A DNA stretch of 64,000 bases, taken from positions 1,554,965 to 1,618,964 of the forward strand of contig NZ_JACRWD010000001.1 of the NCBI RefSeq assembly GCF_014306135.1, read 5' to 3'. Positions 17,049-24,852 of this stretch are shown here, one piece after another. The stretch is from Paraclostridium hominis. Lineage in GTDB: Bacteria > Bacillota > Clostridia > Peptostreptococcales > Peptostreptococcaceae. Position 1 is the first letter of the stretch. The number at the start of each line of letters is the position of its first letter. The position numbers were made by a program, and so were the translations under genes. The notes below the pieces were generated by a model, which was not told the DNA's origin, made no database searches, and worked only from the letters and a program-made list of their open reading frames with translations.

Positions 17049-17074
17049 GGCTCTGTTAGACAATTTCGTTATAA
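17049..17074. mobile_element. Possible lone terminal inverted repeat
   Basis: Directly at the end of the duplicated segment stands GGCTCTGTTAGACAATTTCG and TTATAA, which matches 20 of 26 positions of the left end of the MITE-like element at 20111. It may be the surviving end of a related transposon. No second end is nearby. Confidence 0.35.
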
Positions 17075-17138
17075 ATAATAAGTGAAAAAGGCTAGAAACA
17101 TTGAAAATATATTAATATTATAAACTAAAATATTAAGT

Positions 17139-17666
17139 TTATTTATTTCTTTTTGAATATTTCATCACTATAATACCATCTTCAACAGAATAATACTGAA
17201 GAGATAAATCTATCTTAGGATTATTTTCTAAGAATAACTTTCTTCCTTTACCTAAAATAGTAGGTATTATTCCTATAATATACTCATCTATAATATTAGC
17301 TTTAACAAAGTTGTCAACTAATCTACCTCCACCGAATAAGAATATATTTTTACCTTGATTTTTTAAATTATTTATAATCTCTACTATGTTACCACTTATA
17401 AAATGGTAGTTTTCGTAATTATCTATTTTTTTAGAAGTTGCTATATATACTTCTTTGTCTTTATAATCGTTATGAAAACCTTGGTCATAGCAATTTTTCC
17501 CCATAACTACAATATCAATATCACCTAAAAATTCTGAATAGTCCCATTTATTTTTTGTATTTAATGTATTATTTCCATCTCCAACTATCCAATCAAATCC
17601 TCCATTTTCATCTGCTATATATCCATCTAAACTTATTGCTAAATTTAGTATTATTTTTCCGTTCAT
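17139..17666 (-). CDS. Dihydrofolate-reductase-like protein (RibD C-terminal family)
   Basis: 175 residues with the RibD-C/DHFR fold marks: an N-terminal LNLAISLDGYIADENGGFDW, then VVMGKNCYDQ, IFLFGGGRLVDNFVKANIIDEY and IIPTILGKGRKLF. YyaP/YwjB-like proteins of this kind bind NADPH, but their substrates are unknown. AAGGAGAATTTATTAT precedes the ATG. It stands alone after a duplicated fragment. Confidence 0.85.
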   Translation of the reverse strand: MNGKIILNLAISLDGYIADENGGFDWIVGDGNNTLNTKNKWDYSEFLGDIDIVVMGKNCYDQGFHNDYKDKEVYIATSKKIDNYENYHFISGNIVEIINNLKNQGKNIFLFGGGRLVDNFVKANIIDEYIIGIIPTILGKGRKLFLENNPKIDLSLQYYSVEDGIIVMKYSKRNK

Positions 17667-17766
17667 ATAATAAATTCTCCTTTTACTTATTACTTGTACT
17701 ATTTATAAATTAAACTCGTTATTATAATATTGTCTATTAAATCTACTTGATAAATTGGAATTTATA

Positions 17767-18189
17767 CTATTTAGCATTGAGTAATTTATCTGTATTGTCA
17801 TATGATTTTTGTGTTATCTCCCAAATGCCGATATAAGGCTGTTCAATATAATATCCGTCTTTTGTTTTATACACATAAGCTACACTACTTCCATCTGTAG
17901 AATGGTAAAACTCTAATTTTATATAATAGTCTACATTTGTTGGTGTGTCATTAACAGATTCAGTATTTATTTTTTTAGAATTCAATTTAATGTTATCAAT
18001 AATACTTTTAATTTCCTCATTACCAGTAATTGTAATTTGTACATTATTTCCTTCTGTAGATTCCGATAAAATTATGCTTTCTAAATCAGCTTCACTTGGC
18101 AAAGTAATTTGCATTTTGTCACAACCAACAAAACCTAAACTTAATAAAAAAATCGCAATTAAAATGCTAAAAATTTTACTTTTATTCAT
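17767..18189 (-). CDS. Lipoprotein, DUF5301-like
   Basis: 140 residues with a lipoprotein signal peptide and lipobox LGFVGC (cysteine near residue 23). The mature part is beta-rich with TITGNEEIKSIIDNI and YYIKLEFYHSTDG, similar to DUF5301 proteins. The in-frame GTG at 18192 adds one residue; I use ATG 18189. There is no good ribosome binding site directly in front; instead a nine-codon ORF (18182-18211) with a strong site overlaps the start, so translation is probably coupled. Confidence 0.7.
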   Translation of the reverse strand: MNKSKIFSILIAIFLLSLGFVGCDKMQITLPSEADLESIILSESTEGNNVQITITGNEEIKSIIDNIKLNSKKINTESVNDTPTNVDYYIKLEFYHSTDGSSVAYVYKTKDGYYIEQPYIGIWEITQKSYDNTDKLLNAK

Positions 18190-18211
18190 CACATCTTAAA
18201 CACTTTCTCAT
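18182..18211 (-). CDS. Nine-codon leader ORF coupled to the lipoprotein gene
   Basis: ATG 18211 follows GGAGGGGGAT at ideal distance and encodes MRKCLRCDE, then TAA. The stop overlaps the start of the lipoprotein gene (GATGAATAA). The lipoprotein gene lacks its own clear site, so the mini-ORF probably delivers ribosomes to it. The CLRC pair is curious but may mean nothing. Confidence 0.5.
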   Translation of the reverse strand: MRKCLRCDE

Positions 18212-18360
18212 GTTATCCCCCTCCGTTAAATATACAATAATTGTTAATTTAATTATAACAGAATTTAGAGCTTAACAATATGTCCACTAAAATAGATATT
18301 TTCATGGGTACTTTTGAAAATACTATGTCCTAAAAACTTATTTAAATATATCTAATAAAA

Positions 18361-18398
18361 ATGCCCTTAGAATCTATTTAAATAGATTTTAAGGGCAT
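18361..18398 (-). terminator. Terminator of the lipoprotein gene
   Basis: ATGCCCTTAGAATCTATT and its pairing arm; five T follow in the minus direction. It is the original of the duplicate at 16909. Confidence 0.75.
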
Positions 18399-18431
18399 AA
18401 ACTTTATTACAAACACATAATCCTTATGTGT

Positions 18432-18890
18432 TTAAGTTTTGAATAAAAATTTATATTGATTATTTTCATTACCATTTAAAATAAAAGCTCCTTCTATTTT
18501 ATCATTTAAATCCTCTAAACTATGTATATCTTCAATCTTTATATATTCATTAATAGTAGAATTAGAATCTATTTCACATGAAAGATTTGCTTTTTTCTCA
18601 ATTTCACTAAAATATAACTTATCTAAAGAAATAGTAAATTTTTCATCTGACTTGTTAATTATCTTTAATAAAATCTGACCTTTATTATTTACAAAGTCTT
18701 TACTAATTGCATTTATTTGTAAATTATCCTCATCAACTAATACTATTTCTTCTGGAAATTTAGATATGTTTTGAGTTTTTTCAATTTCAGTTTTATTTAT
18801 TTCATTATTATTTAATGCATTTTTTTCTTTAGAACAACCACATGCAAAAACCATTACAATAAAAAAACACATAATTAATTTAATTTTCAT
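18432..18890 (-). CDS. Lipoprotein of unknown function
   Basis: 152 residues. The signal peptide MKIKLIMCFFIVMVFACGCS has a lipobox with cysteine at about residue 19. The mature part has an Asn/Glu/Lys-rich linker and a beta-rich domain (ILLKIINKSDEKFTISLDKL) that could be immunoglobulin-like. The 3' end is duplicated at 16877-17048. The start lies 22 bases after the HIT gene, so the two may be one leftward operon. No family recognised. Confidence 0.7.
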   Translation of the reverse strand: MKIKLIMCFFIVMVFACGCSKEKNALNNNEINKTEIEKTQNISKFPEEIVLVDEDNLQINAISKDFVNNKGQILLKIINKSDEKFTISLDKLYFSEIEKKANLSCEIDSNSTINEYIKIEDIHSLEDLNDKIEGAFILNGNENNQYKFLFKT

Positions 18891-18911
18891 ATTAATATTC
18901 CTTCACTTTTA

Positions 18912-19373
18912 TTAAACTTTGCTATAATAATCTTTTAAATATTGAGTTATATTTTCTCTTATTTCTTTATGCTTATTTTCATCATAAAGTTTTTCACAGT
19001 CAAACCAATTAGACTCATCATATAACCATACTGGCTTTTTCTTTCGCTCTTCACTTTCCCACTCATAACGAGGAAAAACATGACCATGTAAAAATTTATC
19101 TGTATTCCCTAAAATGTCATAATTAACTCTAATTGGATTACAAACTTTAATAATTGCATCACCTAAAATACTCATATCAAGTAAAAAAGCTTCTCTTTCT
19201 TCTAAAGTTAAATCATTTAAAGAAAATACATTCTTTTTAGGTAATAAAACGCAATATCCAGGTAAAAATTGTGTATCTCCAAAAACTGCATATCCCCCAT
19301 TTGTTTCAATCATTAACATTGGATTAGTACCATTTTTCGCTGATTCAATTCTATTTTTTCGCCAATCCTCCAT
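18912..19373 (-). CDS. HIT-like hydrolase
   Basis: 153 residues from ATG 19373, seven bases after GGGGGA; the in-frame TTG 19379 is too close to that site. The histidine motif is FLHGHVFPRY, a reduced H-x-H version of the HIT triad, preceded by YCVLLPKKNVFSLNDLT, as in diadenosine polyphosphate or galactose-1-phosphate uridylyltransferase-like proteins. It probably acts on a nucleotide phosphate; the substrate is unknown. Confidence 0.75.
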   Translation of the reverse strand: MEDWRKNRIESAKNGTNPMLMIETNGGYAVFGDTQFLPGYCVLLPKKNVFSLNDLTLEEREAFLLDMSILGDAIIKVCNPIRVNYDILGNTDKFLHGHVFPRYEWESEERKKKPVWLYDESNWFDCEKLYDENKHKEIRENITQYLKDYYSKV

Positions 19374-19523
19374 ATCCAAATCCCCCTTTAAAATTTAATT
19401 ACTTTTATGTAATTATATATTAATTTTAACTATGCTATAAAGTAAATTTTAATAATTAGTTATATTTTAGTGCGTAAATTACATGCTTTACTCCAAATTT
19501 AAAAGGTAAATTTATACATTTGT

Positions 19524-19529
19524 TATAAT
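19524..19529 (+). promoter_or_regulatory. Extended -10 promoter of the 27-codon ORF
   Basis: TGTTATAAT (19521-19529) is an extended -10 element, 28 bases before the ATG at 19557. No good -35 is visible, as is usual for this class. Confidence 0.55.
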
Positions 19530-19556
19530 ATAAAAGACATAAAAGGAGGAAAGTAT

Positions 19557-19640
19557 ATGAAAAAAACAGGCTTATTTCCAGAAAGAAATGTAAAGCAAAT
19601 TATTAAAGATTTTATTGATGCAATACTTCAATTGCTATAA
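19557..19640 (+). CDS. 27-residue small protein
   Basis: ATG 19557 follows AAAAGGAGGAAAG, one of the best ribosome binding sites in the window. The product starts MKKTGLFPERNVKQIIK and ends DAILQLL; the C-terminal half would form an amphipathic helix. It is followed 51 bases later by an XRE regulator with a membrane tail. It could be a signalling peptide, a toxin or a leader. No family recognised. Confidence 0.6.
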   Translation: MKKTGLFPERNVKQIIKDFIDAILQLL

Positions 19641-19691
19641 AAAGCATGTATAGGAAGTTTAAAATATTGATTATGTTCTAGGAGGGATGCA

Positions 19692-20072
19692 ATGAATTTT
19701 GGAGAAAAATTAAAATCATTAAGAATAAAGCATGAACTTTCACAAGAAAATTTAGCAGAAAAACTTAATGTATCAAGGCAAGCTATTACTAAATGGGAAT
19801 CTCAAAATAGTATGCCTGATATTGAAAACTTAAAATCAATTGCTACAATATTTGATGTAACCACAGATTCATTGATTTATGATGAAGAAGAAATTGAAAC
19901 AACTGAAGACAGTTTCTGTTGGCAAGTCGCATGTATATTTGGTGGAATTGGTTTAGTGGCAGGATTTTTATTTGAAGATATAGAACCAAGTTTAAGTGTA
20001 TCTGGAATTGGATTAGCAATTATAGGATATCTAGTAGCTAAATGTTTTTTGATATTCAAAGCCAAATGTTAA
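19692..20072 (+). CDS. XRE regulator with C-terminal membrane segments
   Basis: 126 residues. Residues 1-65 form an XRE domain (LKSLRIKHELSQENLAEKLN, VSRQAITKWESQNSMPDIEN). A short acidic linker leads to two hydrophobic segments (VACIFGGIGLVAGFLF and SGIGLAIIGYLVAKCFLIF), so the regulator is likely membrane-tethered. GGAGGGATGCA precedes the ATG. It may be co-transcribed with the 27-codon ORF. Confidence 0.82.
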   Translation: MNFGEKLKSLRIKHELSQENLAEKLNVSRQAITKWESQNSMPDIENLKSIATIFDVTTDSLIYDEEEIETTEDSFCWQVACIFGGIGLVAGFLFEDIEPSLSVSGIGLAIIGYLVAKCFLIFKAKC

Positions 20073-20110
20073 TAATATAAAGTTAAAACCATGAAATTAA
20101 TTTTAAAATA

Positions 20111-20247
20111 AGGCTATGTTAAATAATTATGTGATAATAAATCTTAAAATTTAGTAATTTCAATACATCAATATTGAGAACCCACCTTAATATATGAGAC
20201 AGTTGCTATTTATGAATCAATTATCACAAAGTTAGCTAACATAGCCT
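20111..20247. mobile_element. MITE-like element, 137 bp
   Basis: Terminal inverted repeats of 27 bases match at 23 positions (AGGCTATGTTA...GTGATAA at 20111 and its complement ending at 20247). The interior has no coding capacity. This is the structure of a miniature inverted-repeat element or of IS ends after internal deletion. No clear target duplication was identified. A similar end stands at 17049. Confidence 0.65.
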
Positions 20248-20263
20248 AAACTTAAAAAGGGAT

Positions 20264-20518
20264 TTAACTTAAATTTTCAATTTGTATTTCGCTAAGTGCA
20301 TTAGGTAATGGTGTATCTATTTTAGGATTTTCAAATATGTTTGGTAGAAGCATATTAAACTGATGGCTTTGTGACTGATTTTGTGTATTGTTCTGAGTTG
20401 TCTTTGTTTTAGTATCTTCAAGGTTTTGTGTTTTAGTTAAATCGAAATTCTTTATTATACATGTTGTTAAAATCAAAAACATAAATAGTATTTTAATAAT
20501 ACCTATCCTTTCTTTCAT
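20264..20518 (-). CDS. Small exported or membrane-anchored protein
   Basis: 84 residues. AAAGGAGG is ten bases before the ATG, so the gene is credible. A hydrophobic N-terminal segment (IIKILFMFLILTTCII) is followed by a Thr/Gln/Asn-rich stretch (TKTKTTQNNTQNQSQSH) and a tail with Pro and Asn. No domain recognised. Confidence 0.6.
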   Translation of the reverse strand: MKERIGIIKILFMFLILTTCIIKNFDLTKTQNLEDTKTKTTQNNTQNQSQSHQFNMLLPNIFENPKIDTPLPNALSEIQIENLS

Positions 20519-20536
20519 ATCAATTTAACCTCCTTT

Positions 20537-20701
20537 CTAATATTCATTATAACTGAGTTTAATTAATTTAAGTATATGTTTTAAGATATACAACAATCTA
20601 TATTTTAAATTCACATTCAATTTTTTAGTTGTGGGTGGATATGACTTGTGCGAATTTGTAAAAAAAGTAATATCTTCACCAATTTTACCATCAAAAAAAT
20701 A
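20537..20701 (-). pseudogene. Possible transposase remnant
   Basis: The minus strand is open from 20701 to a TAG at 20537. The first 25 codons read FFDGKIGEDITFFTNSHKSY, which resembles the DSHxSY region of IS1595 (ISXO2-like) transposases with Asp changed to Asn. No start codon or ribosome binding site. Identification by eye only. Confidence 0.3.
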
Positions 20702-20716
20702 TTATATCATTACTTT

Positions 20717-20750
20717 AAGAGGGTATAGCATTTCACTATACCCCCTTTTC
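20717..20750 (+). terminator. Terminator-like hairpin
   Basis: AAGAGGGTATAG pairs with CTATACCCCCTTTT. A near copy occurs at 31866-31900. It could stop transcription entering the MATE region. Confidence 0.65.
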
Positions 20751-20868
20751 CCTTAACATTAAATACTTTTTTAATTTTAACCATATCTATTAAAATTCAA
20801 ATAAGTCTATTTATACTTTAAAATCCTTAGCAATATATTATTAATATAAATAAAAAGGTGGTGATCTT

Positions 20869-20901
20869 TTGTATCTGCTTTTTAAATCCCTTCTTTTTTA
20901 A
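20869..20901 (+). CDS. Leader peptide of the MATE gene
   Basis: AAGGTGGTGATC (20855-20866) matches the extended Shine-Dalgarno sequence except for one base and stands seven bases before TTG 20869. The ORF encodes MYLLFKSLLF and ends in TAA at 20899-20901. The last codons and stop are part of the left arm of the hairpin at 20888-20918, so translation of the leader would open that hairpin. Confidence 0.6.
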   Translation: MYLLFKSLLF

Positions 20902-20918
20902 ATTTTAAAAAAGAAGGG
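20888..20918 (+). promoter_or_regulatory. Translational attenuator hairpin before the MATE gene
   Basis: CCCTTCTTTTTT (20888-20899) pairs perfectly with AAAAAAGAAGGG (20907-20918). The GGG of the right arm belongs to the MATE Shine-Dalgarno sequence GGGTGG (20916-20921), and no T-run follows, so the hairpin should block translation rather than stop transcription. A ribosome stalled on the leader ORF would release the site. Confidence 0.6.
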
Positions 20919-20928
20919 TGGTCAAAAT

Positions 20929-22236
20929 ATGAAAATAAATAAATTAGCAATTCCATTAATGTTAAACAATATTACTTCTATGGTTATTACATTATGCGAC
21001 CAAGCTATGATTGGGAGAACTTATATGGAAGGTTTTGCATCTGTCGGTATAATAGGTAACAATATATATGAAATAACAGGAGTACTAGGAGCTATTTCCA
21101 TAGGCTTAAATATAGTAGGTTCTAGGGCAAAAGGTAAAAATGATATTGAAAATTTAAACAATAGCTTATGCTCTAATTTATTAAATAGCTTAATAATTGG
21201 AGTTATTTTTACGACTTTATCATTAATATTTGGTAAATCTGTATTACAAAATATATTTAATTTAAAAGACAATACATTAATAGACTCTGTAAAATATTTA
21301 AATATTTTTAGTTTATCCTTAGGAATAAATTTGATTATATTTAACTTATCATCTTATTTTAAAATAATAGGAGAAACAAAATTTATACTTTATGGAGGCA
21401 TAATTTCTTGTACTTCAAATGTTTTACTTGATTATATACTTATATTTGGAAAATTAGGATTTCCAGCATTAGGTATAAAAGGCAATGCTATAGGATCAGT
21501 TCTATCACTAATTTTATGTGTATTATATTACTTAATAGTAATTAAAAAATTCAAATTAATTAAAAAAACTAAAATAAAATTATTTAAAAATACCAAAGAA
21601 ATATTTTCAATATCTATTCCTATAATGTTACAAGAATTTATAGAATCAGCACTATTAGTATTTGTAATGACCTATATTTTAGCTCAAATAGGTTTACTAG
21701 AAGTAGCTGTTTATAACTTACTTTTTAATATTATAAATATAGCCTTAATGCCTATGTATGCTTATGGGCAAGTATCATTAACTTTGGTAAGCGAAGAATT
21801 TGGTGCTAATAATATAAGTAAAATACAAACTATTATTAACTCTTGTATTAAAAGACCTATATATATTTATATAATTTTTTGCTCAATCATAATAATTTTT
21901 AAAAATTCTATCCCTAAAATTTTAACCAATGATTATGAAGTTATATCAATGTCTTCAAAATATATGTTTATTTTAGTAGTTGCTAATTTTATGAATATCC
22001 TAAAGACAATTTTAACTTATAGCCTTCAAGCACTTAATAAAGAAAAATTAGTATTTGTATATTCATCTGTCATATCAATTTTAAGCATGGTATTAATATA
22101 TTTATTAGTAAAATTAACTAATTTAAAACTTAATAGTATATATTTAGGGAATATGATTTGTTATACAATTTTAAGCCTATTTTTATATAAGGAATTTATT
22201 AAGTTTAAAGCTATAAACTTTAAATATCATAAGTAA
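20929..22236 (+). CDS. MATE-family efflux transporter
   Basis: 435 residues with 12 predicted membrane helices and typical MATE patterns: PLMLNNITSMVITLCDQAMI near the N-terminus, then SIGLNIVGSRAKGKND and, in the second half, SIPIMLQEFIESALLVFVMT. It should expel drugs or metabolites with Na+ or H+ exchange. The gene has an upstream leader peptide and SD-sequestering hairpin, an arrangement seen with antibiotic-inducible genes. A bidirectional terminator follows. Confidence 0.85.
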   Translation: MKINKLAIPLMLNNITSMVITLCDQAMIGRTYMEGFASVGIIGNNIYEITGVLGAISIGLNIVGSRAKGKNDIENLNNSLCSNLLNSLIIGVIFTTLSLIFGKSVLQNIFNLKDNTLIDSVKYLNIFSLSLGINLIIFNLSSYFKIIGETKFILYGGIISCTSNVLLDYILIFGKLGFPALGIKGNAIGSVLSLILCVLYYLIVIKKFKLIKKTKIKLFKNTKEIFSISIPIMLQEFIESALLVFVMTYILAQIGLLEVAVYNLLFNIINIALMPMYAYGQVSLTLVSEEFGANNISKIQTIINSCIKRPIYIYIIFCSIIIIFKNSIPKILTNDYEVISMSSKYMFILVVANFMNILKTILTYSLQALNKEKLVFVYSSVISILSMVLIYLLVKLTNLKLNSIYLGNMICYTILSLFLYKEFIKFKAINFKYHK

Positions 22237-22237
22237 T

Positions 22238-22273
22238 AAAAAAAGTGATAAGTTTTAACTTATCACTTTTTTA
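22238..22273. terminator. Bidirectional terminator
   Basis: AAAAAAGTGATAAGTT pairs with AACTTATCACTTTTTT between convergent genes. Confidence 0.85.
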
Positions 22274-22289
22274 GCTATTTTAAAAATAT

Positions 22290-23117
22290 TTACTTTTGTG
22301 ATTCTTTATTTTTTTTATCTCTAGTTTGTAAATACGTTATTAAATACATTAATACAAATGCTATTACCATAGCTAATATAGATATAGTCTTTCCAGGTTC
22401 TTCATTTATTAAAAACTTGGTAAACTCTAATCTATTTAATATACCTAAAGTACAAGCTACTAAAATAATAGGTAAAAATGAATAAAATAACTTTTCTTTT
22501 AAACCATATATTATTCCCACAACTCCCAATATTGAAATTATGGTAATACCAACAACTCCTGTTAATTTAATTTCAAGCATAGTAGGTAAAAATTGTTTCA
22601 TTGATATAATTAAACATATATATATACAAAACAAAGCAACTATAGTAAATGTAAATTTTTTTGACTTATTTGAGTAAACTGTATTACCAACAAAATTTAT
22701 GATAAATTCTACAAATAAAAATGTAATCACTAACCCTATAAAAAATTTACCTAAATCTAAACCTTCACTAGGATTTATTAGTTTTGGTAATACTGTAACT
22801 AAAGTATATAATCCCATAGTACTCAAAATTAATTTAATCATATCTTTAAAAGACATCTTATTTGTATTTTTTAATATTTCATCACTAATTTCCTTTGGAT
22901 TTTTTCCAAAATAATCACTAGCTTTAACTTCTTGATTTTGAGCTTCTATAATATCTGTTAAAATTTCAAGTAAAGATTCTTCCACCTGTCTTTCATCTTT
23001 AAAAAAACTTTTTGCTCTAATATAAACTAATATGTCATCATAAAATTCTTTATTTTCTTCATTTAATTGTTCTCTGTATGTATTATTAAGTTCTATAAGT
23101 TCTTTTGCGTTTCCCAT
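22290..23117 (-). CDS. DUF1129-like membrane protein
   Basis: 275 residues. The N-terminal 95 residues are soluble and acidic, with QVEESLLEILTDIIEAQNQE, like the four-helix head of DUF1129/DUF1048 proteins; at least six hydrophobic segments follow. It is co-transcribed with a PadR regulator (14 bases apart), the usual genomic context for this family. GGGGAGGATAAT precedes the ATG. Function unknown; a role in envelope stress or drug response is guessed from PadR partners. Confidence 0.7.
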   Translation of the reverse strand: MGNAKELIELNNTYREQLNEENKEFYDDILVYIRAKSFFKDERQVEESLLEILTDIIEAQNQEVKASDYFGKNPKEISDEILKNTNKMSFKDMIKLILSTMGLYTLVTVLPKLINPSEGLDLGKFFIGLVITFLFVEFIINFVGNTVYSNKSKKFTFTIVALFCIYICLIISMKQFLPTMLEIKLTGVVGITIISILGVVGIIYGLKEKLFYSFLPIILVACTLGILNRLEFTKFLINEEPGKTISILAMVIAFVLMYLITYLQTRDKKNKESQK

Positions 23118-23131
23118 ATTATCCTCCCCAT

Positions 23132-23461
23132 TTATTTAATGCTTAAAATATTGTTAACGCTATTTGATAATACTTCCCATTCTTTCTCAAATATTTCTAG
23201 TTGTAATTTACCTTTATCAGTAAGGCTATAGTACTTTCTCATAGGACCTTCATCTGAACTTCTCATCTCACCTACTATTAATCCTTGCTTTTGAAGTTTC
23301 AATAATAAGGGATATATGGTTCCATCTGATACTGTTGAAATCCCATATTCTTTTAATTTCAAATTCATTTCATATCCATAGACTTCTTTTTGACCTATAA
23401 TTTTTAAGATACATCCTTCGAGTATACCTTTTAACATTTGAGAAGAAATTGTATTTTTCAA
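23132..23461 (-). CDS. PadR-family repressor
   Basis: I use TTG 23461, preceded by AAGGGGAGTGAT; the longer frame to 23521 would run through the operator. The 109-residue product has the PadR winged helix: LEGCILKIIGQKEVYGYEMN, TVSDGTIYPLLLKLQKQGLI and MRKYYSLTDKGK. It likely represses its own operon with the DUF1129 gene through the two 21-bp palindromes at 23487-23550. Confidence 0.85.
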   Translation of the reverse strand: MKNTISSQMLKGILEGCILKIIGQKEVYGYEMNLKLKEYGISTVSDGTIYPLLLKLQKQGLIVGEMRSSDEGPMRKYYSLTDKGKLQLEIFEKEWEVLSNSVNNILSIK

Positions 23462-23486
23462 AATAATCACTCCCCTTCTTGTATAG

Positions 23487-23550
23487 CTATATTGCTTTAC
23501 AATATAGCTATATATTATCATTTAAGTTACTATATTGTAAAGCAATATAG
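23487..23550. promoter_or_regulatory. Two PadR-type operators in opposite orientation
   Basis: CTATATTG, CTTTA, CAATATAG at 23487-23507 and its exact reverse complement at 23530-23550, with 22 bases between. Each is an 8-5-8 inverted repeat. They lie directly upstream of the PadR start and at the 3' end of the neighbouring gene. Confidence 0.75.
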
Positions 23551-24177
23551 TTAAAATACATTTAGCTTAATTAATTTATCTATCCACCACTTTTTATCTA
23601 AACTTATATATCCATTAGGAGTTACTATTATATATTCATCATTTACATCTAATACATCAGGTACTCCTGTATATACTATATCTATATAAAGATTAAATAT
23701 CTTAGCTTTTTTATTCAATTTACATTCTAATTCTTCAATATAATTACAAAATTTATCACCCCCTATAATTTCATAGAAAGAAATAGCTGCGTTGCCTCCA
23801 GCTTGCATATTCCACCACTCAATGAAAAATGGATATGATTTTTTACAACATTCTCTAAGTTCTATATATTCAAGTTCTAAAAAATCATTTACATCATATA
23901 TTTGAGTAATAAGTGTACACATTTTATTTGGGTTGATATTATTACTTTTTTTATCTATTACACTATTAAACCATAGTTTCCATTGTGATTTTAATTTATC
24001 ATTATTCAAATTTTTACAATCTGAATTTAATATACTAGTAGGCCAAGGTCTATTTGATTCATTGAAATATTTGTCATCAATTAAGTTATACATACATCCT
24101 GTAAATATAATAAAATTTAGTAATTCGTCTGTAGATGTTCTAATAGCCCAAGATTTGTTGGTATCATTATTTATCAT
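23551..24177 (-). CDS. Hypothetical protein, 208 residues
   Basis: No membrane segment or signal peptide. Rich in Trp and Asn, with SWAIRTSTDELLNFIIFTGC, YPFFIEWWNMQAGGNAAI and, at the C-terminus, EYIIVTPNGYISLDKKWWID. AAGGAG precedes the ATG by nine bases, so it is a real gene. It could be an immunity-type or SMI1-like protein, but I do not recognise it. Its stop codon touches the second PadR operator. Confidence 0.6.
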   Translation of the reverse strand: MINNDTNKSWAIRTSTDELLNFIIFTGCMYNLIDDKYFNESNRPWPTSILNSDCKNLNNDKLKSQWKLWFNSVIDKKSNNINPNKMCTLITQIYDVNDFLELEYIELRECCKKSYPFFIEWWNMQAGGNAAISFYEIIGGDKFCNYIEELECKLNKKAKIFNLYIDIVYTGVPDVLDVNDEYIIVTPNGYISLDKKWWIDKLIKLNVF

Positions 24178-24359
24178 CTTTTGAATCTCCTTATATTTTC
24201 TAGTTCATAATTTAATTACTTATAGTTTATTTTACTATGTATAACAACTGTAAACTTTCTTATAGTATAAACCTTATTGAATAATTTAAACAGCTGCATT
24301 AATATCTTAATGAAACTGTTTAGTAAAAATTGTGTCTCTTCAAAACTTCATCTCATAAT

Positions 24360-24412
24360 AAAAAAGAGAGGATAATTAGTCCTATTATACTAACTATCCT
24401 CTCTTTTTTATT
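24360..24412. terminator. Terminator downstream of the hemerythrin gene
   Basis: AAAAAAGAGAGGATA and TATCCTCTCTTTTTT form a long stem with an extra ATTAGT/ACTAA inner pairing. Confidence 0.8.
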
Positions 24413-24428
24413 ATGTATTTAATTATAT

Positions 24429-24827
24429 TTATAATAGTACATATAATTTTTTATCTTCTTTATTAAGTCTATTAGAAATAGCATTCATTATCTTTGGATA
24501 TTCTAACTTAAATTCATTTATATTATTTAAAATTTTATTTTTAGTATTAAATTTAATTTTAAACTCATTAAATGTCTTGGCTATATGACCCATCTCTGCA
24601 ATAAAATCTTTTGCAATTTTTCTAACCTCTGTATGTTGAGAGTTTAAAAGTAATGAGTATAAATATTTATCTTCTGATTGCAAGTGAATGTTAATCTTTC
24701 CAGCTAATAAATTTATATTTAATGCAATTTTATCAGCATTAGATTCTATATTATATCCTAAAGATTTCATTTCAGCTAATAATTTATAAAGTTCATTATG
24801 TTGTCTTGCTAAATTTGGATTAATCAT
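24429..24827 (-). CDS. Hemerythrin-like (HHE) protein
   Basis: 132 residues, all helical. Candidate di-iron ligands: His10 (ARQH), His48 and Glu52 (INIHLQSEDKYLY), His81 (EMGHIAKTF) and a C-terminal acidic ligand in RLNKEDKKLY. Hemerythrin-like proteins of anaerobes bind oxygen or NO at a di-iron site. It is encoded 25 bases after a ferredoxin gene in the same direction, so a role in oxygen defence is plausible. Confidence 0.75.
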   Translation of the reverse strand: MINPNLARQHNELYKLLAEMKSLGYNIESNADKIALNINLLAGKINIHLQSEDKYLYSLLLNSQHTEVRKIAKDFIAEMGHIAKTFNEFKIKFNTKNKILNNINEFKLEYPKIMNAISNRLNKEDKKLYVLL

Positions 24828-24852
24828 TTATTTCTCCCTTTATTTTTTGTAA

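Noticed and set aside
20717..20750. The 20717 and 31866 hairpins as a dispersed repeat family
   Set aside because: Both are simple terminators of similar sequence; two copies are not enough to claim a repeat family.
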